From positions 1,302,001 to 1,366,000 of the forward strand of contig NZ_AP025480.1 in assembly GCF_024347435.1 (NCBI RefSeq): a DNA stretch of 64,000 bases. The letters are read 5' to 3'. The stretch is from Vibrio cyclitrophicus (lineage in GTDB: Bacteria; Pseudomonadota; Gammaproteobacteria; Enterobacterales; Vibrionaceae). Made by a program: the position numbers and the translations under genes. Shown piece after piece: positions 48,636 to 57,704 of the stretch (positions are counted from its first letter, which is position 1; every line of letters starts with the position of its first letter). The notes below the pieces were generated by a model that did no database searches, was not told where the DNA came from, and saw nothing but the letters and a program-made list of their open reading frames with translations.

Positions 48636-48890
48636 TAGTTTTAGTTGCTTATAAGATCAAGCATTTTTTGCGGGATTATTGGACGATTTTGTCTGAAGTT
48701 ATAGGTGTGATGTTGTTAAGTTGTTGAAATTATTTAATAAATTAAATTCGAATGAATTTGTTGTTTTGTCTCATAATTTGAAAAAATGTGAGCTTTATAC
48801 AGGTGTATACAGTGGTTTTGACAGAAAAATACTGTATACGCCTATATAGAAGAGAGAAGAGAGAAGAGAAAATCTAAAACCACAGACACA

Positions 48891-48910
48891 AAAAAAGCGC
48901 CTCAGGCGCT
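48891..48910 (-). terminator. Terminator of the Cys-rich mini-protein gene
   Basis: AGCGCC (48896-48901) and GGCGCT (48905-48910); on the minus strand a run of T's follows. Confidence 0.8.
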
Positions 48911-48933
48911 TTCTTATATTTCAATGTTGTTGC

Positions 48934-49122
48934 TTATCTTAATGTGGCTTGGGAGAGTTTTGTTCTCATCTCCATTTCACCAATATTGAACTGGCGAACA
49001 TCAATGGTTGCAATGTCATTGCACTCTTTACATGCATGATGACACTTACCATCTAGGTAATCGTGCTTTTTAACTAGGCTTGGCTTTTTGCACCAATCAC
49101 AAACGCCTTCTACTGTGAACAT
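48934..49122 (-). CDS. Cys-rich 62-residue zinc-knuckle-like protein
   Basis: CDWCKKPS (C-x-x-C) pairs with CHHACKEC, giving a likely four-Cys/His zinc site, followed by a polar tail ending in ATLR. GGAG precedes the ATG. No family recognised. It has its own terminator and a dyad (CACCTG-N7-CAGGTG at 49133-49151) immediately upstream, suggesting a regulated single gene. Confidence 0.75.
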   Translation of the reverse strand: MFTVEGVCDWCKKPSLVKKHDYLDGKCHHACKECNDIATIDVRQFNIGEMEMRTKLSQATLR

Positions 49123-49132
49123 ATTTTCTCCT

Positions 49133-49151
49133 CACCTGTATACGTCAGGTG
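49133..49151. promoter_or_regulatory. Dyad upstream of the Cys-rich mini-protein gene
   Basis: CACCTG (49133-49138) and CAGGTG (49146-49151), spacer TATACGT. The dyad lies 11-29 bases upstream of the start, next to the Shine-Dalgarno, so it overlaps the leader. The factor is unknown. Confidence 0.4.
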
Positions 49152-49287
49152 TATTTTCGGCGCAAATTATGACATAAGTAAGCCCCATTAGTTAATAGTT
49201 TGTTACCTGTTTTTGAGAAGGGGATCGATTGCAACACTAATAAAATCGATATATTTGCGAATTGGAAAGCCAAAGGTGTGTGGTTGT

Positions 49288-50316
49288 TTACGGTTTTGTA
49301 ACATTTTGTAAGATGGTTTTTAGCGCATTGTTCAAACGTTTCATTTCTTCGTCATATCCATGACCATCCGGATGATAGATCTTAGAGAGCTGCTTGTATC
49401 GGGTTTTGATATTTTTTTGATCAGGAATCGAGCTTGGCGTGTAGCCGAATAACGCGCAGGCTACCTGCAAGTCATTCAGACCTTTGCTGTTTTTTTGTTT
49501 TTTTAATTCGTTGTAAATGGTTTGAAGCTGACGCTTTTGTTGCTTAATGGTCAAATCTTTCGAGCTAATCTGTGCTTCAAGTGTCTGTTTTTGCTGACCC
49601 AATTCACCCGATTTCAAAGTCAGTCTTTTTTTAGATATGACCAGCGTCATGATGATACTGGCAATTGAAATCAACAGGGCCAAGGCTACACCAATCAGAT
49701 AGTCCGAATGCGTTAGGTTAGAACGGATAGCCGCCTTTTTAGAGGACTGAACTGTGCTAGCTTCAGCATTGACGTTGTCATTAAGCTGCTCAATTGAAGA
49801 GATCTGCTTTGCACGTTGTTGATTAAATTGTTCTTCTAGAATGCGATTGTAGCCCTCTTCTGCGTCAGAATTGTCTTTCAAAGCAGCTTCATACCATAGC
49901 TGTGCGGCATCTAATGGCTGAAGGAGATCTTCATCAAGTGAGGACTCATAGATCTTAGCCGCCTCAAAGGGGGCGCGCTTGTTGCCTTGCAGTGCCGCTT
50001 TGATGAACCATTCTAAAGCGAGCTTGCTATCTTGCTCTATTCTTGTTCCTGCCAAGTACCATTCGCCAAGTCTAAATTGTGCATCTGGATTGCCATTGTC
50101 CGCTGATTGCGAGTACCAATAGAATGCGTCGTCGATATTTTGAGGCACATTAATTCCCAGCTCATACGCTTGAGCTAATTGATACTGAGAAGCTGGGTCT
50201 TGAGGTTGTGAGTTCAATGAGAGTTGAGCATGAGCTAAATTTGGGGCGATCAGTGTTAGGGCTAGAAATAAAGTTCTAAGAAGTGACGATGACCAGAAGT
50301 TGGATAAGATAAGCAA
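49288..50316 (-). CDS. SEL1-repeat protein with transmembrane helix and C-terminal J-domain
   Basis: 342 residues starting at TTG. Signal peptide about 1-30 (…APNLAHAQ), three to four SEL1-like repeats about 40-150 (YWYSQSADNGNPDAQFRLGEWYLAG), a linker, TM helix about 205-228, a coiled coil about 235-275, and a J-domain about 284-340 with the HPD motif at 315-317. Predicted topology is SEL1 outside, J-domain in the cytoplasm where it could recruit DnaK. GAGA precedes the TTG; no nearby ATG fits. Role unknown. Confidence 0.82.
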   Translation of the reverse strand: MLILSNFWSSSLLRTLFLALTLIAPNLAHAQLSLNSQPQDPASQYQLAQAYELGINVPQNIDDAFYWYSQSADNGNPDAQFRLGEWYLAGTRIEQDSKLALEWFIKAALQGNKRAPFEAAKIYESSLDEDLLQPLDAAQLWYEAALKDNSDAEEGYNRILEEQFNQQRAKQISSIEQLNDNVNAEASTVQSSKKAAIRSNLTHSDYLIGVALALLISIASIIMTLVISKKRLTLKSGELGQQKQTLEAQISSKDLTIKQQKRQLQTIYNELKKQKNSKGLNDLQVACALFGYTPSSIPDQKNIKTRYKQLSKIYHPDGHGYDEEMKRLNNALKTILQNVTKP

Positions 50317-50473
50317 AAGATAAGTCTCGTAAAAAAGCCCAGTGCTGATGTATCAGTATGAATACGCTATGTGGCTGAGTGTTAAGTCGCAACGCTTAAA
50401 ATAAACCATACGACTGACAAGCAACTATATAGTGGTTAATTCAATAGATAAAGGTTACTGGGCTTTAATCGTG

Positions 50474-51142
50474 CTACTTAAGCGGCAAGATTTGAATTTC
50501 TACGCGACGGTTACAAGCACGACCTTGAGACGTGTTGTTGTCACATAGAGGGTAACGTTCGCCGTTACCACGAGCGATGGCACGGCCTGCAGCGACATCT
50601 TGAGAAATCAAGAATGCGCGAACCGATTCAGCACGACGCTCGGAAAGAATTTGGTTAGTTGATTCACTGCCAGTGCTGTCTGTATGGCCGTCGATCACGA
50701 GGCTTGTGTCAGGGTATTCAACTAAGATACGAGCAACACCGCGTAGTGTGTTGTGAATGCTTGATTCTAAAGCGTAAGAGCCCGAATCAAAACCGATCCC
50801 ATTTTCTAGGCGAAGCAGGAGTTGGTTCTCACCAACACGTTCCACTTGAACGCCAGAGTTCATGAGCTCTTCACGAAGTGCAGCTTCTTGTTGGTCGAAG
50901 TAGTAACCAATACCACCACCGACAGCCGCGCCACCTGCAGCGCCGATCAATGCACGCTTGTGGCGATCTTTAGAGTCGTCACCTGTTGCAACACCAGCTA
51001 CTGCACCAGCGATAGCACCAATTAGAGCACCTTGAGTTGCAGAGTTCGTCTCAGATTCACCCGTTGTCGCATTTTGGCGTTGAGTTGCCTGACACCCCGT
51101 TAAAGCGACAGTGAGCGCTAGGGCTAAAGTGATTTTTTTCAA
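50474..51142 (-). CDS. OmpA-family lipoprotein with glycine-zipper (YiaD-like)
   Basis: 222 residues. Lipobox ALTGC with Cys17. Glycine zipper about 38-80 (GALIGAIAGAVAGVATG; ALIGAAGGAAVGGGIGYYFD). The OmpA C-terminal domain runs about 110-222 with the peptidoglycan-binding DGHTDSTGSESTNQILSERRAESV. Anchors the outer membrane to murein; resembles E. coli YiaD. Confidence 0.92.
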   Translation of the reverse strand: MKKITLALALTVALTGCQATQRQNATTGESETNSATQGALIGAIAGAVAGVATGDDSKDRHKRALIGAAGGAAVGGGIGYYFDQQEAALREELMNSGVQVERVGENQLLLRLENGIGFDSGSYALESSIHNTLRGVARILVEYPDTSLVIDGHTDSTGSESTNQILSERRAESVRAFLISQDVAAGRAIARGNGERYPLCDNNTSQGRACNRRVEIQILPLK

Positions 51143-51254
51143 CGTATTTCTCCATCATGTACTTCTGTCAAACCTATGGGTAACGAATGACAAGCATAGT
51201 CCTGTAAATATTAATAATGGTTTTATCAATACGTTGAAGCAATGTAAAGCGGCT

Positions 51255-51944
51255 CTATGATTTTGTTATCTTTTTAGCAGCCTGGGCCCCGGAAACTGGT
51301 CTATTAACAGACAATTTACGACCTTTCTTCAAGCCAACTTCATAATCAGCGGTGAGGTTTTTCATCGCTTCTCTTAATTGTTGCTTGAAGGTCTCACGGT
51401 CGATATTTTTGAATTCTTTATCGATGTAGTTATTGATCTTGTTGTTTGATTCATCGTCTGGAGTAATGGTTGGTAGCTTTTCCAGTGCGCCTTCAACCCA
51501 ACCAGAGACAAATGAATTCACACGACGTGTCACTTCAAGCGACCCTGTTCCAGAACCAGCAAAGCTATTTCTGAATTGGCCTGTATGTTCATTTAGCTCG
51601 CGATAAATAATATCGAATGCGAATGCAGCAAAGATAGCGCGATCCGCTTCACCTATAAACTCCACTCGTTTAAGGCCTTTGTGATTCAATAACACCGCCT
51701 CTACGCCAAACTTGGTGTTAATACCGCGAATAACACGCAGCAGTGTAGAACTGATATTTGCAGGTAGCAGGTGAGAGGATTGAGTCTTTCCCATCTTGAT
51801 AAATTCAATATCGTCTTTTTCGAGACCATATTTCAGCATCAAGTTATGCGCCATTTTTATCGCATTGGCAGCTTCATTGACGTTCGCAGAATTTCCAAGC
51901 TCAAGACACTTGGCAATTTTCTTTAGGGCTTTTTTCTTATCCAT
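51255..51944 (-). CDS. DUF2786 protein
   Basis: 229 residues. N-terminal DUF2786 helix pair (KALKKIAKCLELGNSANVNEAANAIKMAHNLMLKYGL). Then a region with RVEFIGEADRAIFAAFAFDIIYRELNEH of the kind that follows DUF2786 in phage and bacterial proteins. The basic C-terminus (KKGRKLSVNRPVSGAQAAKKI) suggests nucleic-acid contact. Function unknown. Confidence 0.82.
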   Translation of the reverse strand: MDKKKALKKIAKCLELGNSANVNEAANAIKMAHNLMLKYGLEKDDIEFIKMGKTQSSHLLPANISSTLLRVIRGINTKFGVEAVLLNHKGLKRVEFIGEADRAIFAAFAFDIIYRELNEHTGQFRNSFAGSGTGSLEVTRRVNSFVSGWVEGALEKLPTITPDDESNNKINNYIDKEFKNIDRETFKQQLREAMKNLTADYEVGLKKGRKLSVNRPVSGAQAAKKITKS

Positions 51945-52083
51945 CGACTACTTAATCATTACCGCAAATTTTTAAAAGTCCGACATTTTACATGTTTTGG
52001 CGGTTAACAGCAAAGTCAAAAGTCATTTGTCGGTGTGTGGCCATCCGCTATTAAGGAGGGTAAAGGCGGCTTTTGAAGAATAC

Positions 52084-52111
52084 AAAAACGCCATCAAGTG
52101 TATTGATGGCG
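52084..52111 (-). terminator. Terminator of the DUF3334 gene
   Basis: GCCATCAA (52090-52097) and TTGATGGC (52103-52110); minus-strand T-run at 52085-52088. Confidence 0.75.
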
Positions 52112-52152
52112 ATAGTGACCCGATTTTCTGGATTAACTAGTACTTTCGCAAA

Positions 52153-52836
52153 CTAGATACCAAGTTCATCGAGTAGATCCGCTGCAGAATCATTGCCTGA
52201 GTTTTGTGCTGGCTTGTTGGTTTCTTGCATTTTCTTCTGAGTCGCCTCAAGAATGCTATCTGGGCACTCGTCTTCAGTGATTTCAAATTCTTCTAATTGG
52301 ATGAATTCCGTCTTATCCATTGCAAGCTCAAGATAGAAGATGTTGTTGTTTGCAGTCGAGAAGGTCACACGACGGGCTTGTGGACGATCGAGGTTGGTAT
52401 CAACAGAAAGGTTTACTTGTTTATTCAGTGCCAGCATTTTCGGTTGGTTCTGCGTGATGTTAGTTTGCAGTTCCTTACGGATTTTGTTGGTGAAATCACC
52501 GACAAGTTGGTTCATCAGCTCGCCCAATACATCACCCACTTCGTCTGAAGTATGCAGTACCGCCAGTTCGTCTTCAGGCATGCCCATATTACGCATGTAG
52601 TTGGTATAGATCTCTAACGCGGCTTTCGACGTAAAATTGATGACAACAAGACCAGAAAAGCCACCGTCAAATAAGACGAAACAACCAAAGTCTGGCTTCA
52701 GACTTGTCTTGTTGATCTTTTGAACCATAGCTGAATAGGACACCTGAGAAGCCGTCGCTGAAGTGAGTACGCTTGAGACTGATTGGCATAGCTTAAGAAG
52801 AATATCTTCAGTTGTGACTGTTTTGTTTTTTTTCAT
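52153..52836 (-). CDS. DUF3334 protein, CheX-like
   Basis: 227 residues. The segment SDEVGDVLGELMNQLVGDFTNKIRKEL (about 96-122) has the E…N…G pattern of CheC/CheX-type phosphatases, and FDGGFSGLVVINFTSKAALEIY resembles their beta-sheet. Known as DUF3334 in vibrios (recalled). The C-terminal tail is acidic and ends LLDELGI. A role in chemotaxis or response-regulator signalling is plausible only. Confidence 0.72.
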   Translation of the reverse strand: MKKNKTVTTEDILLKLCQSVSSVLTSATASQVSYSAMVQKINKTSLKPDFGCFVLFDGGFSGLVVINFTSKAALEIYTNYMRNMGMPEDELAVLHTSDEVGDVLGELMNQLVGDFTNKIRKELQTNITQNQPKMLALNKQVNLSVDTNLDRPQARRVTFSTANNNIFYLELAMDKTEFIQLEEFEITEDECPDSILEATQKKMQETNKPAQNSGNDSAADLLDELGI

Positions 52837-53058
52837 TGTGATGTGCTCATGGAGATGTCTTAAACAAAATGTTATTCAGTATATTGTGACTGAATTAAGA
52901 CGAAAGTGACTATTTCTCCATTCTTGCACTGAGATTCTGATTTGATCACCTTTTTATATGATCTTAATAGTAGTAAAGTGACGAAATTCAAAGAAAATTA
53001 TTAAAAATCTCAGATAACCCAATGCTGATAGGATCAGCGAAGTAGGGGCAGGAAGCAA

Positions 53059-56000
53059 ATGTTACCAAGACTTCAACTCAATGCTGATGTCGATCCAGTT
53101 GTCGTACGCTTTTTAGATGAACTAAAAACAGCGGGCTTTACTGGCGACATTGAATCTCAATATTCTAGCCGTTTGGCTGTGGCGACTGATAACAGTGTTT
53201 ATCAACAGTTGCCGCAAGCGGTCATCCTTCCCAAGACAACAAACGATGTTGTGTTGATCGGTAAAGTGGGTGCTAAATCCACTTACGAGCGTGTGACCTT
53301 TTCCCCTCGTGGCGGTGGTACCGGAACCAACGGACAATCTTTAACAAAAGGTGTCGTGGTTGACCTATCGCGTTACATGAATCAAGTTCTTGAGATAAAC
53401 GAAAAAGAAGGCTGGGTCAGAGTTCAGTCTGGTATCGTTAAAGATCAATTAAATGATGCTGTACGCCCCTATGGTTACTTTTTCTCGCCAGACCTTTCTA
53501 CCAGTAATCGAGCAACTTTAGGTGGCATGATCAACACCGATGCGTCTGGCCAAGGGTCGTTGAAGTACGGAAAAACGTCAGATCATGTATTGTCATTGCA
53601 AGCGGTGTTTGCGGATGGCTCATGTCTTGAATCTGATTTATCACATGGCTTACCTACTGAAGGTGAGTTTGCCCATCATGCACTTGCCGTTACTGAAGCC
53701 GTGTGTCGAGATAAGCGTGCTCAGATCCTCAATAAATTCCCTCCGTTAAACCGCTTCCTTACGGGTTACGACCTGAAGAACGCGATTAGCGAACAAGATG
53801 ATAGCTTTGATCTTACACGTGTACTGTGTGGCGCAGAGGGCTCATTAGCATTTATTACGGAAGCAAAATTAAACCTAACGAAGATTCCAAAAGCGCGGAC
53901 ATTGGTTAACGTGAAATACAATACGTTTGATTCAGCGCTGCGTAATGCTCCGTTCATGGTAGAAGCGAAAGCGTTGTCTGTAGAAACGGTAGATTCAAGA
54001 GTATTGAACCTAGCGAAGCAAGATATCGTTTGGCACACCGTGAGCGACCTGCTGATGGATGTTCCAGATAAAGAGATGCTTGGCATCAACATGGTTGAGT
54101 TTGCAGGTCAAGATGAAGCGGAAGTTGAACAACAAGTTCAAGCGCTGACTGCACAGCTTGAAAGTATGGTAGAAACCGAAGAAGCGGGTGTGATTGGCTT
54201 CCAAGTGTGCAGCGACTTAGCGAGCATAGGTCGAATCTACAACATGCGTAAAAAAGCGGTGGGTCTATTAGGTGCGGCGAAAGGCCGAGCTAAACCGGTC
54301 GCTTTTGCTGAAGATACCTGTGTTCCACCGGAAAACTTGGCGGACTTCATCTCTGAATTTAGAGTGCTGCTCGATTCAAAAGAGCTGAACTACGGCATGT
54401 TTGGTCACGTTGATGCGGGCGTATTACACGTTCGTCCGGCACTTGATCTGTGTGACCCGATGCAAGAAGCACTGATGCACGAAGTCTCTGATGAAGTGGT
54501 TAAGCTGGTGGCGAAATACGGCGGCTTGATGTGGGGTGAACACGGTAAAGGTTTCCGTTCTGAATATGGGCCAGACTTTTTTGGTGAAGAGCTGTTTACT
54601 GAGTTAAGACGTGTTAAAGCAGCGTTTGACCCGCACAACAAGATGAACCCAGGCAAGATCTGTACGCCATTAGAAAGCGACGCTGAATTGGTGAAAGTCA
54701 CCGATACCAAGCGTGGCTTCTACGACCGCCAGATCGACGTACAAGTTCGTGATAGCTTCAAACAAGCCATGGAATGTAATGGTAACGGCTTGTGCTTCAA
54801 CTACGATACTAGCTCGCCAATGTGCCCTTCGATGAAAGTCACGGCTGACCGTCGTCATTCACCAAAAGGCCGTGCAGGTTTAGTAAGAGAGTGGTTGCGT
54901 CAGCTAACGGAACAAGGCGTCGATATTCTCGATTTAGAGCAAGAAGCGCTGAAGGACAATACTCCGGTCAAAACCATGGTGGAACGTGTTCGCAATACAA
55001 TGAACAAACGCCATGAATATGATTTTTCTCATGAAGTTCACGAAGCGATGAATGGTTGTCTCGCATGTAAAGCGTGTGCGAGCCAGTGTCCGATTAAAGT
55101 TGATGTTCCGAGCTTCCGTTCTCGATTCTTAAACATTTATTACTCACGTTACCAACGCCCTGCAAAAGACTACTTAGTCGCTAACATTGAAACCATGCTG
55201 CCGCTAATGGCGAAAGCGCCAAAGGTTGTTAATGCTGCCTTGGGTCAAAAGTGGATACAAACCGCAACAGCGAAAACGGTTGGTTATGTTGATGCACCAC
55301 TGATGTCGGTGCCTACACTTAAAAATCGCCTAGCGAGCAAAGAGCTGCAACTGTTCGATCTTCAATATCTAGAAGGGCTCTCTTCTGAGCAGAAGAAACA
55401 GCACGTGTTGATCGTTCAAGACCCGTTTACTAGCTTCTATGATGCAGAAGTTGTTGAAGACTTCGTTACTCTGGCTCAAAAGCTTGGTAAAACCCCTGTG
55501 TTACTGCCATTCAAGCCGAATGGTAAAGCACTGCATATCAAAGGCTTCTTAAGCCGTTTTGCTCGTGAAGCTAAATCGACCTCTGATTTCTTGTCGATGG
55601 TGGCTGATATCGGCATTCCTTTAGTGGGTGTCGACCCTGCACTAGTGCTTTGCTACCGTGATGAATATGTCGAGATCTTAGCTGATAAACGTGGTGATTT
55701 TGATGTACTGACAGTCCATGAATGGTTACTGCCATCGTTAGGTGATTTTGAAGCGCGCTCTGCAAGTGAAGAAGTTTGGTACTTGTTTGCTCACTGTACT
55801 GAGAAAACCAAAATGCCGAACGCAGAAAAAGAGTGGGGCACTATTTTCAAGCACTTTGGTGCTGCGTTAACCAGTGTTCCTGTCGGCTGTTGTGGTATGG
55901 CGGGTACTTTTGGCCACGAAGTGGATAAGCTACAAATGTCGAAAGACATATACGGTTTAAGCTGGAAGCCTCAAATGCAGGACTTACCAAAAGATCGTTG

Positions 56001-56094
56001 CTTGGTGACAGGTTATTCCTGCCGCAGCCAAGTGAAGCGTTTTGAGGGTGAGAAGCTTGCCCACCCATTACAGGCGCTTGCCAAAATTCTTTAA
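53059..56094 (+). CDS. ydiJ: FAD/Fe-S D-2-hydroxyacid dehydrogenase YdiJ (D-2-hydroxyglutarate type)
   Basis: 1011 residues, matching E. coli YdiJ length. FAD-binding PCMH domain about 40-270 (FSPRGGGTGTNGQSL; GGMINTDASGQGSLKYGKT), FAD-oxidase C domain about 280-535 (MFGHVDAGVLHVRP; WGEHGKGFRSEYGPDFFG), then Fe-S region with CNGNGLCFNYDTSSPMCPS and NGCLACKACASQCPIKVD, and a C-terminal CCG domain with VPVGCCGMAGTFGHE. It oxidises a D-2-hydroxyacid, probably D-2-hydroxyglutarate, feeding electrons to the respiratory chain. Followed by a perfect terminator. Confidence 0.93.
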   Translation: MLPRLQLNADVDPVVVRFLDELKTAGFTGDIESQYSSRLAVATDNSVYQQLPQAVILPKTTNDVVLIGKVGAKSTYERVTFSPRGGGTGTNGQSLTKGVVVDLSRYMNQVLEINEKEGWVRVQSGIVKDQLNDAVRPYGYFFSPDLSTSNRATLGGMINTDASGQGSLKYGKTSDHVLSLQAVFADGSCLESDLSHGLPTEGEFAHHALAVTEAVCRDKRAQILNKFPPLNRFLTGYDLKNAISEQDDSFDLTRVLCGAEGSLAFITEAKLNLTKIPKARTLVNVKYNTFDSALRNAPFMVEAKALSVETVDSRVLNLAKQDIVWHTVSDLLMDVPDKEMLGINMVEFAGQDEAEVEQQVQALTAQLESMVETEEAGVIGFQVCSDLASIGRIYNMRKKAVGLLGAAKGRAKPVAFAEDTCVPPENLADFISEFRVLLDSKELNYGMFGHVDAGVLHVRPALDLCDPMQEALMHEVSDEVVKLVAKYGGLMWGEHGKGFRSEYGPDFFGEELFTELRRVKAAFDPHNKMNPGKICTPLESDAELVKVTDTKRGFYDRQIDVQVRDSFKQAMECNGNGLCFNYDTSSPMCPSMKVTADRRHSPKGRAGLVREWLRQLTEQGVDILDLEQEALKDNTPVKTMVERVRNTMNKRHEYDFSHEVHEAMNGCLACKACASQCPIKVDVPSFRSRFLNIYYSRYQRPAKDYLVANIETMLPLMAKAPKVVNAALGQKWIQTATAKTVGYVDAPLMSVPTLKNRLASKELQLFDLQYLEGLSSEQKKQHVLIVQDPFTSFYDAEVVEDFVTLAQKLGKTPVLLPFKPNGKALHIKGFLSRFAREAKSTSDFLSMVADIGIPLVGVDPALVLCYRDEYVEILADKRGDFDVLTVHEWLLPSLGDFEARSASEEVWYLFAHCTEKTKMPNAEKEWGTIFKHFGAALTSVPVGCCGMAGTFGHEVDKLQMSKDIYGLSWKPQMQDLPKDRCLVTGYSCRSQVKRFEGEKLAHPLQALAKIL

Positions 56095-56101
56095 ACTATT
56101 T

Positions 56102-56126
56102 AGCCCAGCAATTGCTGGGCTTTTTT
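56102..56126 (+). terminator. Terminator of ydiJ
   Basis: AGCCCAGCAA/TTGCTGGGCT (56102-56121) followed by T's. Confidence 0.92.
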
Positions 56127-56161
56127 CTAAACTAACAATGGAATTGTTAATAAGGAAAGCT

Positions 56162-56623
56162 ATGAGATTTCTAGAGTTAAAACTCCCACCCGTTGCTCTG
56201 TTTATATTGGTATTCATCGCATCTTATTTTAGTGCTCATCAGATGAGTGCAGGAATGGTGTTATTACCTTACAAGTTCATCGTTTTAGGGCTCGGAATTG
56301 CTTTGAGTGGCGTAGTTGGGTTGGCAGGTATATGGGAGTTTCGAAAACAGAAAACCACCGTTAACCCGATTAAAATTGAAACCGCTTCTTCAGTTGTGGA
56401 CAGTGGCATTTTTGGCTACACACGCAACCCTATGTATCTAGGGTTATTCATACTACTGTTTTGCTTTGGCTATTTCTTCCAAAACCTGTTCAGTGTTTTA
56501 TTCAGTTTTGTATTCGTAGTTTATATGAATCAGTTCCAGATTAAGCCAGAAGAGCGCGCTCTAGAGCAATTATTCGGAGCTGAATATGTTGATTACAAAC
56601 AAAAGGTTAGGCGCTGGATTTAG
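56162..56623 (+). CDS. ICMT/PEMT-family membrane methyltransferase
   Basis: 153 residues from the ATG at 56162 with AAGGA upstream; the frame opens at 56042 inside ydiJ and its terminator and is not used. Four to five hydrophobic helices, with the family's GIFGYTRNPMYLGLFILLF and the C-terminal KPEERALEQLFGAEYVDYKQKVRRW, the Arg-Asn-Pro-Met-Tyr and Glu-Glu pairs expected to bind S-adenosylmethionine. Substrate unknown. Confidence 0.88.
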   Translation: MRFLELKLPPVALFILVFIASYFSAHQMSAGMVLLPYKFIVLGLGIALSGVVGLAGIWEFRKQKTTVNPIKIETASSVVDSGIFGYTRNPMYLGLFILLFCFGYFFQNLFSVLFSFVFVVYMNQFQIKPEERALEQLFGAEYVDYKQKVRRWI

Positions 56624-56665
56624 TTTTGACTTGAGTGTCTTCGTGTAGTTAGGGATCGTACTAAA

Positions 56666-56698
56666 AAAGCCCAGCTTGAGGATATCAAGCTGGGCTTT
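56666..56698. terminator. Bidirectional terminator
   Basis: AAAGCCCAGCTTGA (56666-56679) and TCAAGCTGGGCTTT (56685-56698) between convergent genes. Confidence 0.92.
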
Positions 56699-56751
56699 AT
56701 TGATCTTGTTCTAGAGCTATTTACATCGAGATGTGTAAACAAGAGTGCTGA

Positions 56752-57495
56752 TTAAGCAGCAGCTGCGAACTGAGCTAGAAACATCTCTTTACGCTCGTTG
56801 AAGCGGTTTACTAGGTCGTCTACAGAAGCTTGGTCGTATGGCTTAAGGCCACTTGCAACCATACGCTTCACGCCTTTACCGACAACTTCGCCGTCTTCTT
56901 TAAAGTCAAAATTCAGTGTCACGATGCCACGCTTGCCTTCAACATCAAAAGTCGCACCTGAGAATTCAACTTCTGGGTGAGATAGGTTTAGGCGAGTAAA
57001 TTCAACTTCCATGCTCTCGTAAATCACAAGAGGGCGTTGGCAGTTGATCATCATCTGTTGCTCTTCCATAAGAGGAACCATGATGTGTGGGAAGTTCATA
57101 CCAGAGAACTTAACGTAGTTTGTTACTACGTGTTCGATGAATGCTTGATCGTGGCTCTTTTCACCTTCACAAGACATGTGTAGGTACTCTTTGCCTTTCT
57201 CGTCAACCAGTGAGCTTTCTTTCTCACACTTGTTGTCAACGCTAAGCGCAATACCGTTCCCCACCATACCAGAAAAGTCAAAACGCATTTTTTGGCTGAT
57301 GCCTTCTTTTTGTAGAAGCACTGCAAACAAAAGATCGCCAGGCACGCAGAAGCGCTTGTTGTCTTCATCGTGAATTGGGTTGAAGTCAGCGGCTACTTTT
57401 TTAGCAAAGTGGCTAGCTTGTTCACGAGTGAATTGAAATTGATTGTCTTCAGTTGAAAAGTAAGGTGTCAGAAACATAGTATCGCTATTAGTCAT
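56752..57495 (-). CDS. DUF3581 protein, hot-dog-like
   Basis: 247 residues from the ATG at 57495. ADFNPIHDEDNKRFCVPGDLLFAVLL resembles the D-x-N-P-x-H active-site strip of MaoC hydratases, suggesting a hot-dog fold acting on acyl thioesters. Named DUF3581 in vibrios (recalled). No enzyme activity known. Confidence 0.78.
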   Translation of the reverse strand: MTNSDTMFLTPYFSTEDNQFQFTREQASHFAKKVAADFNPIHDEDNKRFCVPGDLLFAVLLQKEGISQKMRFDFSGMVGNGIALSVDNKCEKESSLVDEKGKEYLHMSCEGEKSHDQAFIEHVVTNYVKFSGMNFPHIMVPLMEEQQMMINCQRPLVIYESMEVEFTRLNLSHPEVEFSGATFDVEGKRGIVTLNFDFKEDGEVVGKGVKRMVASGLKPYDQASVDDLVNRFNERKEMFLAQFAAAA

Positions 57496-57635
57496 CAAAT
57501 CTGGGGTGGATTATAGCTAACTAACTTCGTTCTAATGGTCTATCCAGTTAACTTTGCTTATATATCAGTCAATTAGATAAATACGTTGGATGGTATGTGA
57601 CGATTTTAAGGGAGATATGGCCTTTGGCTCAATGC

Positions 57636-57662
57636 AACAAGGGCCAATTAATAGCCCTTGTT
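57636..57662 (-). terminator. Stem-loop after hutH
   Basis: AACAAGGGC (57636-57644) and GCCCTTGTT (57654-57662). On the minus strand few T's follow, so it is a moderate terminator for the hut operon. Confidence 0.55.
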
Positions 57663-57704
57663 TATATGATACTTTAATTAGTGTCGACTAAAGTATTTTA
57701 AGTA

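Larger units (their letters stand above)
48599..48933. other. sulA upstream region
   Basis: 335 bases holding the LexA box at 48620-48635, an inverted pair GTATACAGT/ACTGTATAC (48805-48813, 48831-48839), a short GAGAA purine repeat at about 48850-48870, and the terminator of the mini-protein gene at 48891-48910. Confidence 0.5.

Noticed and set aside
56042..56161. Upstream extension of the ICMT gene overlapping ydiJ
   Set aside because: It runs through the ydiJ terminator; the ATG at 56162 has its own AAGGA.
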